The notes: generated from the sequence alone by a model not told the origin. A stretch of 64,000 bases of DNA from an uncultured Clostridia bacterium (GCA_934647305.1 CAKUFI010000001.1:62001-126000), one strand, 5' to 3'. Counted from the stretch's first letter, positions 41,590 to 51,567 are shown. A program made the numbers and translations.

Positions 41590-41612
41590 TTTCTCTTCCC
41601 TCCGCAAAAGGT

Positions 41613-41641
41613 ATTATATAGAAATTTATGCGCTCTGTCAA
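41613..41641 (-). promoter_or_regulatory. Full-consensus promoter of lgt-pncB
   Basis: TTGACA (41641-41636) and TATAAT (41618-41613) on the minus strand, spacer 17. Confidence 0.85.
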
Positions 41642-41704
41642 CGCGCAAACCATGAAGTTTCAGCAACACATGCCGTTTGTCCACACTTCCTTACAGGAAT
41701 GCCC

Positions 41705-41733
41705 TTGCAATCGCGTTCGCAGGGGCGTATAAT
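41705..41733 (+). promoter_or_regulatory. Promoter of the HlyD-like gene
   Basis: TTGCAA (41705-41710) and TATAAT (41728-41733), spacer 17, 43 bases before the ATG. Confidence 0.75.
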
Positions 41734-41776
41734 AACCATATAATTGTCCGAAATATGCCGGGAGGAATCAGAAAGC

Positions 41777-42958
41777 ATGAGCAACCGACAGCCCACGGGA
41801 AAGTTTTTCCTGTTCATGATCCTGCTTCTGGGCGCGATCACATATATTATTATCAGCAGTGTGCGCCCGTCGAGGCAGCACTATGAGCAGGTGACGGCGG
41901 CGACCGAGAGCGACACGCGCAGCGTGCAGGCGGTGATCATCCGCGACGAGCAGGTGGTCTCGATGGACAGCAACAGCACGCTGGTCTACGTCGCGCCGGA
42001 GGGGGCTTACCTTTCTGCGGGCGAGGAAATCGCCTACGTTTACTCGGCGGGCTACAGCGTCAAGCAGATGGAGAAGCTGGAGACCATCCGTCAGAGCATC
42101 CGCGATTACCAGACCGAGATCCTGGCCGACATCGTGGATACCAAGCTCGACCGCCTGAACGACGAGGTGCATTCCATCGCGCTGCAGCTCAAGCGCCTGG
42201 TCAACCAGTCCTCAACCGGCAGCCTCTCCGGCCTGGTGACGCAGCTCAACGCGGCCATCGAGGCGCGGCGCAGTCACCTGAGCCAGAACAGCCGCGAGGA
42301 CACCAAGCTGACCACGCTCTACGAATCGGAAAGCAAGCAGGAGTCGACCATCCTCTCCTGGCGAAGCGTGGAGACCGCGCCCGAGGCGTGCGTGGTGAGC
42401 TTCTATCTGGACGGATACGAGGAGGCGGTCAACGCCGCGTCGCTTGACAAGATGACCATCGACCAGATGCGCGCGGTGCTCGCGGGCCGGTCGCTGTCGG
42501 CCTCGTCCTCGCGCCTGACCACGAACATCTACCGCCTGGTGTCGCCCGGAACGTGGTACGTGGCCGCGCTGTGCTCCGACCAGAACTTTAACCCCGTGAC
42601 CGGCCAGCAGTTCTTCTTCCAGATGGACGGCTTCGAGGATCTGGTGTACGAGTGCACCGTCGACAGCGTGCAGAAGCAGGGGAACGACCGCCTGGTGATC
42701 CTGGAGGTGTCCGACCCGATCGGCCCGCTGCTCAATCAGCGCTCGGGCAGCGCCACGATCAGCGCCCAGATGGACGGCCTGTACGTGCCCTCGGGCGCGC
42801 TGCTGGTCGAAAACGGACAGCAGGGCGTGCGTAAGTACGACGGCGTGTCCTATACCTTCGTGCCGGTGGAGGTCATCCTCAGCTCGTCCGGCCGCACGCT
42901 GGTCGCGCCGCTGGTCGCGGGCACGCTGAACGCGGGCGACTACGTGCTGGTGGGCTGA
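41777..42958 (+). CDS. HlyD-like membrane adaptor protein
   Basis: A 393-residue protein with one N-terminal membrane helix (about residues 10-28), a barrel-sandwich half motif (VYVAPEGAYLSAGEEIAYVYS near 78-98), a helical hairpin (about 105-160) and a C-terminal barrel closing with YVPSGALLVENGQQGVR and LNAGDYVLVG. This is the membrane-fusion-protein layout. No ABC transporter is adjacent; in many Clostridia a gene of this type precedes sepF, as here, suggesting an envelope or division role. GGAGG lies 12 bases before the ATG. Confidence 0.8.
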   Translation: MSNRQPTGKFFLFMILLLGAITYIIISSVRPSRQHYEQVTAATESDTRSVQAVIIRDEQVVSMDSNSTLVYVAPEGAYLSAGEEIAYVYSAGYSVKQMEKLETIRQSIRDYQTEILADIVDTKLDRLNDEVHSIALQLKRLVNQSSTGSLSGLVTQLNAAIEARRSHLSQNSREDTKLTTLYESESKQESTILSWRSVETAPEACVVSFYLDGYEEAVNAASLDKMTIDQMRAVLAGRSLSASSSRLTTNIYRLVSPGTWYVAALCSDQNFNPVTGQQFFFQMDGFEDLVYECTVDSVQKQGNDRLVILEVSDPIGPLLNQRSGSATISAQMDGLYVPSGALLVENGQQGVRKYDGVSYTFVPVEVILSSSGRTLVAPLVAGTLNAGDYVLVG

Positions 42959-42976
42959 AGATTCACCACAGTTTAA

Positions 42977-43006
42977 TTGGACTTTTCGCGCCGAATCGTA
43001 TACAAT
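42977..43006 (+). promoter_or_regulatory. Promoter of sepF
   Basis: TTGGAC (42977-42982) with TATACA at 42999 (spacer 16) or TACAAT at 43001 (spacer 18). It lies upstream of the terminator-like hairpin of the preceding gene. Confidence 0.6.
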
Positions 43007-43028
43007 ATATCCGTATTGTGATTTTTTC

Positions 43029-43047
43029 GGCCCGGCAGGGGCCTTTT
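43029..43047 (+). terminator. Short terminator hairpin in the sepF leader
   Basis: GGCCC pairs with GGGCC around GGCAG, followed by TTTT. It is downstream of the sepF promoter and 5 bases before the sepF ribosome site region. Confidence 0.55.
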
Positions 43048-43069
43048 GCTTGAAAGGGGTAAACCAACC

Positions 43070-43870
43070 ATGGCGTTCAATCAGAAGAACAAGCGTCTGG
43101 GCAAGTTCCTGGACTTCATCGGCCTGGTAGACACGGAAAAAGAAGACGACGGCAATTACGCGGGCGCGTCCCGCAGTCACACGAGCTCCCGCCCGGCGCA
43201 GAGAAACGCGGCCCCGGTACAGGACGACATGGACGACCTGTTCGACGAGACGCCCGCGCCGCGCCGCCAGAGCGCCCGAAGCACCGCGCCCCGCGCCGCG
43301 TCCAGCCGCTATGAGAGCGGCGACGACTGGATGGAGAGCGGACGCATTGACTACCGCAGCCAGCCTTCCTCGAGGTATTCCTCGTCCAGGCCGCAGGCGC
43401 AGTCCCGCTACAGCTCCGCCCCCTCTTATGAGGAAGGCTATCGTTCCACACGCGCCCAGTCCCGGCCGCAGATGTACGACTACGGCATGGAGGGCGAGCG
43501 CAGGAATCCCTACCGCCAGGCGCCTGCGCGTACGCCCGCGCCTCGCGTGGAGGAAATGAACAGCGAATACGAAACCTATGAATCCGAGCCCGCCGCCTCC
43601 AGCCGCCATCAGATGGTGGTTTACGACCTGCACACGGTCAATGAGTGCAAGGACGTGATTCTGGCGCTGCTGGCCAAGAAGAGCGTGCTGGTCAACCTGG
43701 TGTCGATGAACCAGGAGACTGCCCAGCGCGCGCTGGATACCCTCAGCGGCGCGACCTTCGCCATCAGCGCGAAGATCAGCCGGGCCTCGGATACCACCTG
43801 GCTCTTTACGCCCAGCAACGTCGAGGTGGCCAGCCTGCACGGCGAGGAACCGGGCCGCAAGTACTACTGA
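43070..43870 (+). CDS. sepF: Cell division protein SepF with long disordered linker
   Basis: A 266-residue protein that tethers FtsZ to the membrane. Residues 1-20 form the membrane-binding helix (MAFNQKNKRLGKFLDFIGLV). Residues 25-180 are a Ser/Arg/Tyr/Pro-rich linker with no predicted fold. Residues 185-266 form the SepF core (VVYDLHTVNECKDVILALL, NLVSMNQETAQRALDTLSG, DTTWLFTPSNVEV). B. subtilis SepF is about 150 residues; the excess is all linker. It sits in the usual ylm division cluster. Confidence 0.92.
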   Translation: MAFNQKNKRLGKFLDFIGLVDTEKEDDGNYAGASRSHTSSRPAQRNAAPVQDDMDDLFDETPAPRRQSARSTAPRAASSRYESGDDWMESGRIDYRSQPSSRYSSSRPQAQSRYSSAPSYEEGYRSTRAQSRPQMYDYGMEGERRNPYRQAPARTPAPRVEEMNSEYETYESEPAASSRHQMVVYDLHTVNECKDVILALLAKKSVLVNLVSMNQETAQRALDTLSGATFAISAKISRASDTTWLFTPSNVEVASLHGEEPGRKYY

Positions 43871-43894
43871 TTCCGCTTCAGGGGAGGGGATGCT

Positions 43895-44494
43895 ATGGCG
43901 TACCTTCTGCTGCTTCCGCTGCTGTTCGCGCTGGCACGCCTTAAAACCGGCCGGTATGTTTTCAGCGCGCTGACCACCGTCTCGGCTGGGCTGATTGCGC
44001 TGACCAACCTCACGTCGACTGCCTCGGTGCTGATTGCCTGTGCGCTGTTCGTGTCGGCGCTCGGCGACTATTTCATGGCGCATCGCTTAGGGGACGACCG
44101 GACATACGTCTTCGGCATCGGCGGCTTCTTCGTCGGTCACGCGCTGCTGATCGCCTCGGCGGCGACCCGCCTGACCTTTTCGCCGATGGCGCTGGTGGTC
44201 GGTGCGCTGTTGTGCGGCCTGTACGCGGCTTTTCTGAAGCTGCATGTCGCCTCCGGGCTTCCTCAGGCACTGAAGCTTCCCGCGGCGGCCTACACGCTGA
44301 TCAGCGTCGCCGGATTCACGCTCTCGCTGATGACCGGGGACGTGATCTATGCCTGCGCGCTGGCGCTGCTGCTGTTTTCGGACACGATGATTGCCGAGGC
44401 CGACTTCGCGGGCAACCGCCGCGCGGACAGGCTGGTTTTGCCGACGTATTACCTGTGCCATATACTGGTCGCACTTTCCGCGATTCTCATGTAA
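43895..44494 (+). CDS. YhhN (TMEM86) family membrane protein, putative lysoplasmalogenase
   Basis: A 199-residue protein with seven to eight membrane helices. Family motifs are ALGDYFMAH near residue 55 and LLLFSDTMIA near 158, and the end YYLCHILVALS. Relatives hydrolyse the vinyl-ether bond of lysoplasmalogens. Plasmalogens are common in anaerobic Clostridia, which fits. It lies between sepF and the YggT gene, probably in the same transcript. Confidence 0.82.
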   Translation: MAYLLLLPLLFALARLKTGRYVFSALTTVSAGLIALTNLTSTASVLIACALFVSALGDYFMAHRLGDDRTYVFGIGGFFVGHALLIASAATRLTFSPMALVVGALLCGLYAAFLKLHVASGLPQALKLPAAAYTLISVAGFTLSLMTGDVIYACALALLLFSDTMIAEADFAGNRRADRLVLPTYYLCHILVALSAILM

Positions 44495-44506
44495 GGAGGG
44501 ACGAAC

Positions 44507-44788
44507 GTGAGCGATGTTTCCTGGGCAATTTATCAGGGCGTTTCCTATTTTATCAACATTGTCTCTGGACTGATCTTCGTCTACTGCATCCTGAGCTGGA
44601 TTACCCGGCCGGACAGCTCGATTTTCCGCTTTGTCAGCCGCCTGGTGCAGCCGCTGCTCGAGCCCTTCCGCCCCCTGGGCAACAAGCTGATTGAGAAGGG
44701 CTTTCGCGTCGATCTGACCCCCTGGCTGGCGATGATCGCGCTGCAGATTCTCCAGCGCATCCTCTACGAGATTCTCATCAGGCTGTAG
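44507..44788 (+). CDS. ylmG: YggT family membrane protein (YlmG)
   Basis: A 93-residue protein with two membrane helices (about 8-28 and 70-90) and the family motif SWITRPDSSIFRFVSRLVQPLLEPFRPL in the middle. The GTG start follows AAGGAGGG. In Firmicutes it stands between sepF and ylmH in the division cluster, as here. Role unclear, probably in division or envelope organisation. Confidence 0.9.
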   Translation: MSDVSWAIYQGVSYFINIVSGLIFVYCILSWITRPDSSIFRFVSRLVQPLLEPFRPLGNKLIEKGFRVDLTPWLAMIALQILQRILYEILIRL

Positions 44789-44792
44789 GGCG

Positions 44793-45533
44793 ATGGAGAA
44801 CGAGCTTCTGCTGCGCCGGATGAAGGAGCTCTCGACGCGTGCGAGCGTCCGGCCCGATCCGCAGTTTACCCACTTTCTCGATCCCACGCAGCTGCAGACA
44901 GCCTTTGCCGCGGCCAACGCAAAGGGCGTGCATCTCGCGACTGACGGCGGCTACCCGGACGCGGAGCGGCGCATCGCGGCCTTTTACGGGGATGAGCCGC
45001 CTGTGATCTTCCCGTACGCCTGCGTGGAAATCGCCTGGAACGCGCGCTTCGGCTCGCCGGGGCACAGGGATCTCCTGGGCAGCGTGATGGCGCTCGGCTT
45101 TGAACGGGAGCGGATGGGGGATATCGTGCTTTCCGGCGAAAAGGCGTACCTGTTCGCCGAAAGGGACGTCGCGTCCTACGTCGCCGCGAATCTGGAACGG
45201 GCGGGCCGGGTCAGTGTCAAATGCCGCGTGATTGACGGCGCGCCGGAGCTTCCGCCGCCCGAGGGACGGGTCGTGCGCGAGACGGTGCCCTCGCTGCGGC
45301 TGGACGCGCTGCTCTCGGCAGGGCTGGATCTGTCTCGGTCGCAGGCAAGCGGGCTGATCGCGGCAAAGCGCGTGTACCTCAACCACGTCGAGACTGTCCA
45401 CTGCGATGCGCCGGTCGAGGCGGGCGACGTGATCTCCGTGCGCGGGTGCGGCCGCATCCGGCTCGAGGAGGTGGGCGGCCTGACACGCAAGGGGCGCCTG
45501 TCCGTGGCAATCTTCCGCTATGCCGGAACGTAA
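44793..45533 (+). CDS. ylmH: RNA-binding protein YlmH (S4 domain)
   Basis: A 246-residue protein. Residues 1-165 form the YlmH-specific region (HFLDPTQLQTAF, FPYACVEIAWNARFGSPGHRDLLGSVMALG); residues 168-235 are the S4 RNA-binding domain (RLDALLSAGLDLSRSQASGLI, AKRVYLNHV). YlmH has been linked to rescue of stalled ribosomes. It starts four bases after the YggT stop. Confidence 0.9.
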   Translation: MENELLLRRMKELSTRASVRPDPQFTHFLDPTQLQTAFAAANAKGVHLATDGGYPDAERRIAAFYGDEPPVIFPYACVEIAWNARFGSPGHRDLLGSVMALGFERERMGDIVLSGEKAYLFAERDVASYVAANLERAGRVSVKCRVIDGAPELPPPEGRVVRETVPSLRLDALLSAGLDLSRSQASGLIAAKRVYLNHVETVHCDAPVEAGDVISVRGCGRIRLEEVGGLTRKGRLSVAIFRYAGT

Positions 45534-45635
45534 GTTAACAGGAAAATTATGCGCGTCGGGCAGGAATTGCAGCCCGTCCGTCGAAACAATCGCATAAAGG
45601 TTTTTCGAAATGCCATAGAAAAGGAGTAGAGCGAA

Positions 45636-46202
45636 ATGATTTCGATCAAGGATATTCGCGAAAAGGAGTTTTCCCGTCAGGTGAAGGGCTATAACACCGA
45701 AGAGGTGGAGGACTTCCTGGACGAACTGGCCGATCAGACCGAGGCGCTGGTGCGCGAGAACCTCAAGATGAGCCAGGAGCTCAAGGAGCTGCGCGAGGCC
45801 GCGTCCCAGGCGAAGGCCGTGCCCGCCCCCGTCGCCGAAAGCGCCGTCGTGGCCGTCGAGCCCGCACCCGAAAAGGCCGAGGTCAGCGCCATCAACGAGC
45901 CGCAGTACTTCAAGAACCTGGAGCTGACCCTGCGCGACACGCTGATCAGCGCCCAGAAGATCGCCGACGAGACGGTTGCCGAGGCCCGCAAGAAGGCCAA
46001 TCAGATGATCGCCGCCGCCGAGGAAAAGGCCGCCGCCATCAACTCCGCCGCTAAGGTCGAGGCTGAGGCGCTGCGTGCCGAAACCGAGGAAATGAAGAAG
46101 GCCGCCGCCGACTATCGTGCCCGCTTCTTGCGCCTGGTCGAGGATCAGGTTCACATCCTCAAGGCGGACGACAGCCTGTATCAGGACGGCGAAAAGAAGT
46201 AA
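45636..46202 (+). CDS. divIVA: Cell division protein DivIVA
   Basis: A 188-residue coiled-coil protein that marks curved membrane at poles and septa. The N-terminal membrane-sensing domain is intact (IKDIREKEFSRQVKGYNTEEVEDFLDEL). A Pro/Ala/Val-rich linker (about residues 62-90) precedes a second coiled coil (about 95-175). AAGGAG precedes the ATG. The 100 bases upstream hold a GGGC/GCCC hairpin but no clear promoter. Confidence 0.93.
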   Translation: MISIKDIREKEFSRQVKGYNTEEVEDFLDELADQTEALVRENLKMSQELKELREAASQAKAVPAPVAESAVVAVEPAPEKAEVSAINEPQYFKNLELTLRDTLISAQKIADETVAEARKKANQMIAAAEEKAAAINSAAKVEAEALRAETEEMKKAAADYRARFLRLVEDQVHILKADDSLYQDGEKK

Positions 46203-46223
46203 TTCAGGGATACGCATTGACAG

Positions 46224-46250
46224 GCCTCGCGTTTCGCGGGGCTTGTTTTT
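46224..46250 (+). terminator. Terminator of the sepF-divIVA cluster
   Basis: GCCTCGCG pairs with CGCGGGGC around TTT, followed by TTGTTTTT. Confidence 0.8.
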
Positions 46251-46316
46251 GAAGCGCGTGAAATTCTTCCGGGAAACGGGGCAGAATAGGAGAAGGCCCT
46301 GCCGGGAGGTGAGCGC

Positions 46317-46604
46317 GTGAATCAAAAGAAAGAGGACGGCCTGATCCGCGCCCAGGTCGAGCGCCTGCTCGCCTCATTGGAGCGCATGCGCTTCGAAGAA
46401 TACCTGAGATATGTGGACAACCGGAAGCGGCAGATAGTGAACGGCTTTCTGCTGGGCCTTGCGCGGGGCGCGGGCACGGCGGTCGGCTTCAGCATACTGG
46501 GCGCGCTGGTCGTGATGCTGCTGCAGAACCTGGCGAAGAAGAACCTGCCGCTGATCGGCGGGTTTCTGGCGGAGCTGGCGCGGCTGGTGCTGGAGAGACT
46601 GTAG
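46317..46604 (+). CDS. DUF5665 family protein
   Basis: A 95-residue protein with a charged amphipathic N-terminus (QVERLLASLERMRFEEYLRYVDN) and one membrane helix (GLARGAGTAVGFSILGALVV, about residues 48-70). This matches the DUF5665 family, of unknown role. GTG start with GGAGGT. It is 17 bases before lspA and probably co-transcribed with it. Confidence 0.78.
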   Translation: MNQKKEDGLIRAQVERLLASLERMRFEEYLRYVDNRKRQIVNGFLLGLARGAGTAVGFSILGALVVMLLQNLAKKNLPLIGGFLAELARLVLERL

Positions 46605-46621
46605 AAGAAAGGGGAGAGCGC

Positions 46622-47083
46622 ATGCTGGCGGAAGGAATCGCGGTTTTGCTGCTGCTTGCATTTGACCAGGCGGCCAAGTACGCGGCGCGCGCGTATCTTC
46701 GGCCGATCGGATCCAGGACGCTCATACCGGGCGTGCTCGGCCTTCGGTACAGCGAGAACACCGGCGCGGCGTTCAGCAGCTTTTCGGGCAGCACGGGCCT
46801 TTTGACCGGTCTGACGGCGCTGCTGGTCGCGGGCATACTGATCTGGCTGCTGACCCACCGCCAGGAGCCCCGGCGCATCCGCGTTCCGCTTTTGATGATT
46901 TTCGCGGGCGGCGCAGGCAACCTGATTGACCGGCTGTGCTTTTCGTATGTGACCGACTTCATCGAGCTGCTGTTCGTGCGCTTCGCCATCTTCAACCTGG
47001 CGGACATACTGATCACCGTGGGCGCGGTTCTGCTGGCGATTGCGGTGCTGCTTTACGGAGGAACACGCGATGGCGCGAAGTGA
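46622..47083 (+). CDS. lspA: Lipoprotein signal peptidase
   Basis: A 153-residue aspartic membrane peptidase that removes lipoprotein signal peptides. Four membrane helices; the catalytic Asp pair lies in GGAGNLIDR (near residue 100) and VTDFIEL/FNLADI (near 110-125). The N-terminal FDQAAKYAA and YSENTGAAF motifs match the family. It overlaps rluD by 14 bases. Confidence 0.94.
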   Translation: MLAEGIAVLLLLAFDQAAKYAARAYLRPIGSRTLIPGVLGLRYSENTGAAFSSFSGSTGLLTGLTALLVAGILIWLLTHRQEPRRIRVPLLMIFAGGAGNLIDRLCFSYVTDFIELLFVRFAIFNLADILITVGAVLLAIAVLLYGGTRDGAK

Positions 47084-47987
47084 ATGGACGGTGACGATGG
47101 ACGAGGCGGGCGCTCGGCTCGACCTGTTCCTCTCCGAGAAGGCGGGTCTGACCCGCTCCCGGGTGGAGAAGCTGATTCGCGACGGTCAGGCACAGGTGGA
47201 CGGCGCGCAGGCGGCAAAGCCCGGCCAGGCGCTGAAATCCGGCCAGTCGGTCGCACTCGAGGTGAATGAGGCGCAGCCGGTCGAGATTCTGCCCCAGGAT
47301 CTGCCGCTTCAGGTGATCTATCAGGACGCGGATCTCGCCGTGGTCATGAAGCCCTCGGGTATGGTCGTGCACCCGGCCGCGGGCAACCCGGACGGCACGA
47401 TGGTCAACGCGCTGATGATGAAGCTGGACGGCCTGTCCGGCATCGGGGGCGAGATTCGCCCGGGTATCGTGCACCGGATCGACAAGGACACCTCGGGCCT
47501 GCTGCTCGTAGCCAAGAACGACCGCAGTCACCTGATCCTGGCCGAGCAGATCAAGGAGCACTCAGTCGAGCGCGCCTACAAGGCCATACTGATCGGCCGC
47601 CTGAAGCAGCCGGAGGGCGACGTGGACGGCCCGATCGGACGGCACCCGACCGACCGCAAGAAGATGGCGATTGTGCCCGGCGGAAAGCCCGCTCACACGC
47701 ATTACCGCGTGCTCGAGGAGCTGCGCGGGGCCAGCCTGATCGAGGCGCGCCTGACCACCGGCCGCACGCACCAGATTCGCGTGCACATGGCTTCGCTGGG
47801 GCACCCCGTGCTGGGCGACCCGGTTTACGGCCCGAAGAAGTCGCCTTACCCGGTCGAGGGCGGTCAGCTGCTGCACGCCTACAAGCTGGGCTTCACGCAC
47901 CCCACAACCGGCGAGCGGATGCTCTTTGAGGCCGAGCCGGAGCCGCGCTTCAATCAGTGGCTGCGCCGCCTGCGCGAAAAGGCATAA
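47070..47987 (+). CDS. rluD: Pseudouridine synthase, RluA/RluD family
   Basis: A 305-residue enzyme. Residues 10-70 form an S4 domain (RLDLFLSEKAGLTRSRVEKLI). The catalytic domain has HRIDKDTSG at 135-143 with D138 as the nucleophile, KPAHTHYRVLEE, and TGRTHQIRVHMASLGHPVLGDP. The lspA-rluD order is common in Firmicutes. GGAGG precedes the ATG. Confidence 0.93.
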   Translation: MARSEWTVTMDEAGARLDLFLSEKAGLTRSRVEKLIRDGQAQVDGAQAAKPGQALKSGQSVALEVNEAQPVEILPQDLPLQVIYQDADLAVVMKPSGMVVHPAAGNPDGTMVNALMMKLDGLSGIGGEIRPGIVHRIDKDTSGLLLVAKNDRSHLILAEQIKEHSVERAYKAILIGRLKQPEGDVDGPIGRHPTDRKKMAIVPGGKPAHTHYRVLEELRGASLIEARLTTGRTHQIRVHMASLGHPVLGDPVYGPKKSPYPVEGGQLLHAYKLGFTHPTTGERMLFEAEPEPRFNQWLRRLREKA

Positions 47988-48088
47988 AAACCGGGCCGAT
48001 CGTCATATATATTGAAGAAATCTGCCTGAGTCCGGCCGAAAACACATGAAGATAACACAGAATCAAGATTACCTTCGGGAATTGCCTG

Positions 48089-48117
48089 TTGCAATTTTCT
48101 TCCGAATGTGATAAAAT
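48089..48117 (+). promoter_or_regulatory. Promoter of the trigger factor gene
   Basis: TTGCAA (48089-48094) and TAAAAT (48112-48117), spacer 17. The rest of the 190-base gap after rluD has a small GCGGC/GCCGC hairpin near 48147 and nothing else recognised. Confidence 0.6.
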
Positions 48118-48177
48118 CCGTTAGTCTGTGTATGATGACTTTTGCGGCCATGCCGCGCTACAGGAGGATAGATCAAG

Positions 48178-49470
48178 ATGAAATCTACGATGGAGAAGCT
48201 CAGTTCCAATAAGGTCAAGCTGGATTTTGTGGTGGAAGCCGCCCGTTTTGACGAGGCGATGGAAAAGGCCTACCGCAAGAACCGTTCCCGCATCAACGTG
48301 CCCGGCTTCCGCAAGGGCAAGGCGCCCCGCAAGGTGATCGAGATGCAGTTTGGTGAAGGCGTGTTCTATGAGGACGCGATCGACGAGCTGTTCCCCAGCG
48401 TGTATTCCGAGGCGATCAAGGAGCACGGCATCGAGCCCGTCGATCGTCCCGAGTTCGACCTGAAGACCATCGGCAGCGGCAAGGATCTGGAGTTCTCCGT
48501 CGAGGTGTTTGTCAAGCCCGACGTGACTCTGGGCCAGTATAAGGGCGTCGCGGTGCATAAGAACCACACCGAGGTCACCGAGGACGACGTGAAGGCCGAG
48601 ATCGAGCGCGCCCGCGAGCGCGCCTCCCGCTATATCGACATCGACGGCCGCGCCGCCAAGCTGGACGATCAAGTGACGATCGACTACGAGGGCGAGTGCG
48701 ACGGCGAGAAGTTCGAGGGCGGCTCCGCCAAGGATTACCGCCTGGTGTTGGGCTCCGGCAACTTCATCCCCGGTTTCGAGGATCAGCTGGTCGGCGCCGA
48801 GGTCGGCTCCACTGTGGACGTGAACGTGACCTTCCCCGAGGACTATCACGCCGAGAACCTGAAGGGCAAGAAGGCCACCTTCAAGGTGACCGTCAAGGCC
48901 ATCCAGGAGAAGGACGTGCCCGCGCTGGACGACGAGTTCGCCAAGGACGTCTCCGAGTTCGATACCCTCGAGGAGTACAAGAAGGATCTGACCGAGAAGA
49001 TGACCAAGAGCGCCCAGCAGCGCGACGATTACGCCTTTGAAAACGACGTGATCGAGAAGGTCACCGAGAACGCCACCGTGGACATTCCCGCCGCGATGGT
49101 CGAGGAGCGCGTCGACGAGCGCATCAACGAGTTCGCGATGAACATGCGCCGTCAGGGTCTGGACATGGACACCTACATGAAGTATACCGGCCAGACCATG
49201 GACGCGATGCGCGAAACCCTCAAGGAGGGCGCGGAGAAGGACGTCAAGACCCGCCTGGTGCTCGAGGCCATCTGCGATGCGGAGAAGATCGAGCCCACTA
49301 AGGAAGAGGTCGACGCCGAGATCGAGAAGTATGCCGAGAACATGGGCGACAACAAGCAGAAGTTCATCGACTCGCTGACCGATTCCGACCGCAGCTACTT
49401 CGAGAAGACCTGCAAGATGCTCAAGACCATCGAGATGCTCAAGGACTCCGCTGTGGAGCCCGAGGCCTGA
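48178..49470 (+). CDS. tig: Trigger factor
   Basis: A 430-residue ribosome-associated chaperone and prolyl isomerase. The ribosome-binding domain has NVPGFRKGKAPRKVIEMQFG near residues 39-58; the FKBP domain is about 155-240 (DDQVTIDYEG, LVLGSGNFIPGFEDQLVG); the C-terminal chaperone arms are helical. AGGAGG precedes the ATG. It is followed by clpP and clpX, the classic order. Confidence 0.96.
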   Translation: MKSTMEKLSSNKVKLDFVVEAARFDEAMEKAYRKNRSRINVPGFRKGKAPRKVIEMQFGEGVFYEDAIDELFPSVYSEAIKEHGIEPVDRPEFDLKTIGSGKDLEFSVEVFVKPDVTLGQYKGVAVHKNHTEVTEDDVKAEIERARERASRYIDIDGRAAKLDDQVTIDYEGECDGEKFEGGSAKDYRLVLGSGNFIPGFEDQLVGAEVGSTVDVNVTFPEDYHAENLKGKKATFKVTVKAIQEKDVPALDDEFAKDVSEFDTLEEYKKDLTEKMTKSAQQRDDYAFENDVIEKVTENATVDIPAAMVEERVDERINEFAMNMRRQGLDMDTYMKYTGQTMDAMRETLKEGAEKDVKTRLVLEAICDAEKIEPTKEEVDAEIEKYAENMGDNKQKFIDSLTDSDRSYFEKTCKMLKTIEMLKDSAVEPEA

Positions 49471-49485
49471 GTGAATCGCGCCCAT

Positions 49486-49553
49486 GCCGGCGGGGAATCC
49501 TCCCGCCGCAGGGGCTTCGTGCGGCCGCTTTCGCGAAACAGGCGGAAGCGGCG
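49486..49553. other. Two hairpins between tig and clpP
   Basis: CGGCGGG/CCCGCCG (about 49488-49508) and GCCGCTT/AAGCGGC (about 49523-49553) form strong stems without T-runs. The second abuts the clpP -10 box and occupies its -35 region. No CtsR-type operator was seen. Confidence 0.5.
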
Positions 49554-49557
49554 CATA

Positions 49558-49566
49558 TGCTATAAT
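49558..49566 (+). promoter_or_regulatory. Extended -10 promoter of clpP
   Basis: TGCTATAAT, a full extended -10 element, lies 27 bases before the clpP ATG. The -35 position lacks a match. Confidence 0.6.
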
Positions 49567-49592
49567 CATTTCTTTATTGGAGGTGCGTACAG

Positions 49593-50177
49593 ATGAATCT
49601 CGTACCGTACGTCATTGAACAAACCAACCGGGGCGAGAGGTCCTACGACATCTTCTCGCGCCTGCTGAAGGATCGCATTGTTTTCCTGGGCGGAGAGGTG
49701 AACGACGACTCCGCCAACCTGGTCGTGGCGCAGATGCTCTTCCTGGAAATGGAAGATCCCGACGCCGACATCATGCTCTACATCAACAGCCCGGGCGGCT
49801 CCGTAACCGCCGGCATGGCGATCTACGACACGATGCGCTATCTGCGCTGCGAGGTTTCCACGCTGTGCATCGGCATGGCCGCCTCGATGGGCGCGTTTTT
49901 GCTGGCCGCCGGCGCAAAGGGCAAGCGCAAGGCGCTGCCTAACGCCGAGATCATGATTCACCAGCCCAGCGGCGGCGCGCAGGGCCAGGCGACCGATATC
50001 GCCATTCACGCCGAACAGATTCTGCGCGTGAAGCGCAAGATGAATGAAATCCTGTCGAACAACACCGGAAAGCCGCTTGAGCAGCTCGAAAAGGACGTCG
50101 AGCGCGACCACTTCATGACGGCTGAAGAGGCGCTTTCCTATGGCTTGATCGATGAGATTATCGCTCCCCGGCGGTAA
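49593..50177 (+). CDS. clpP: ATP-dependent Clp protease proteolytic subunit
   Basis: A 194-residue serine protease subunit. The catalytic Ser is S98 in GMAASMGAF and His is H123 in MIHQPSGG; the third residue is expected in the DHFMTAEEA region. Length and N-terminus (NLVPYVIEQTNRGERSYDIFSRLL) are standard. It forms the Clp protease with ClpX, encoded 17 bases downstream. Confidence 0.96.
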   Translation: MNLVPYVIEQTNRGERSYDIFSRLLKDRIVFLGGEVNDDSANLVVAQMLFLEMEDPDADIMLYINSPGGSVTAGMAIYDTMRYLRCEVSTLCIGMAASMGAFLLAAGAKGKRKALPNAEIMIHQPSGGAQGQATDIAIHAEQILRVKRKMNEILSNNTGKPLEQLEKDVERDHFMTAEEALSYGLIDEIIAPRR

Positions 50178-50194
50178 TTTCGGAAAGGCGGAAT

Positions 50195-51457
<1,263 letters not shown>

Positions 51458-51475
51458 ACAGTATAGTATAAGGAA

Positions 51476-51506
51476 AGAGGCGTTCCTTTGCGGAGCGTCT
51501 CTTTTT
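51476..51506 (+). terminator. Terminator of the tig-clpP-clpX region
   Basis: AGAGGCGTTCC pairs with GGAGCGTCTCT (G-U pairs allowed) around TTTGC, followed by TTTT. Confidence 0.8.
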
Positions 51507-51538
51507 GCATCCTGAAAGGCAGGGCAACAGGCAGTTGC

Positions 51539-51567
51539 TTGCTCCTCGCGAAAAAATATGGTATACT
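51539..51567 (+). promoter_or_regulatory. Promoter of the XRE/zinc-ribbon gene
   Basis: TTGCTC (51539-51544) and TATACT (51562-51567), spacer 17, 19 bases before the ATG. Confidence 0.65.

Noticed and set aside
46217..46245. TTGACA as a promoter before the DUF5665-lspA genes
   Set aside because: No -10 match lies at 15-19 bases; the region is the divIVA terminator stem.
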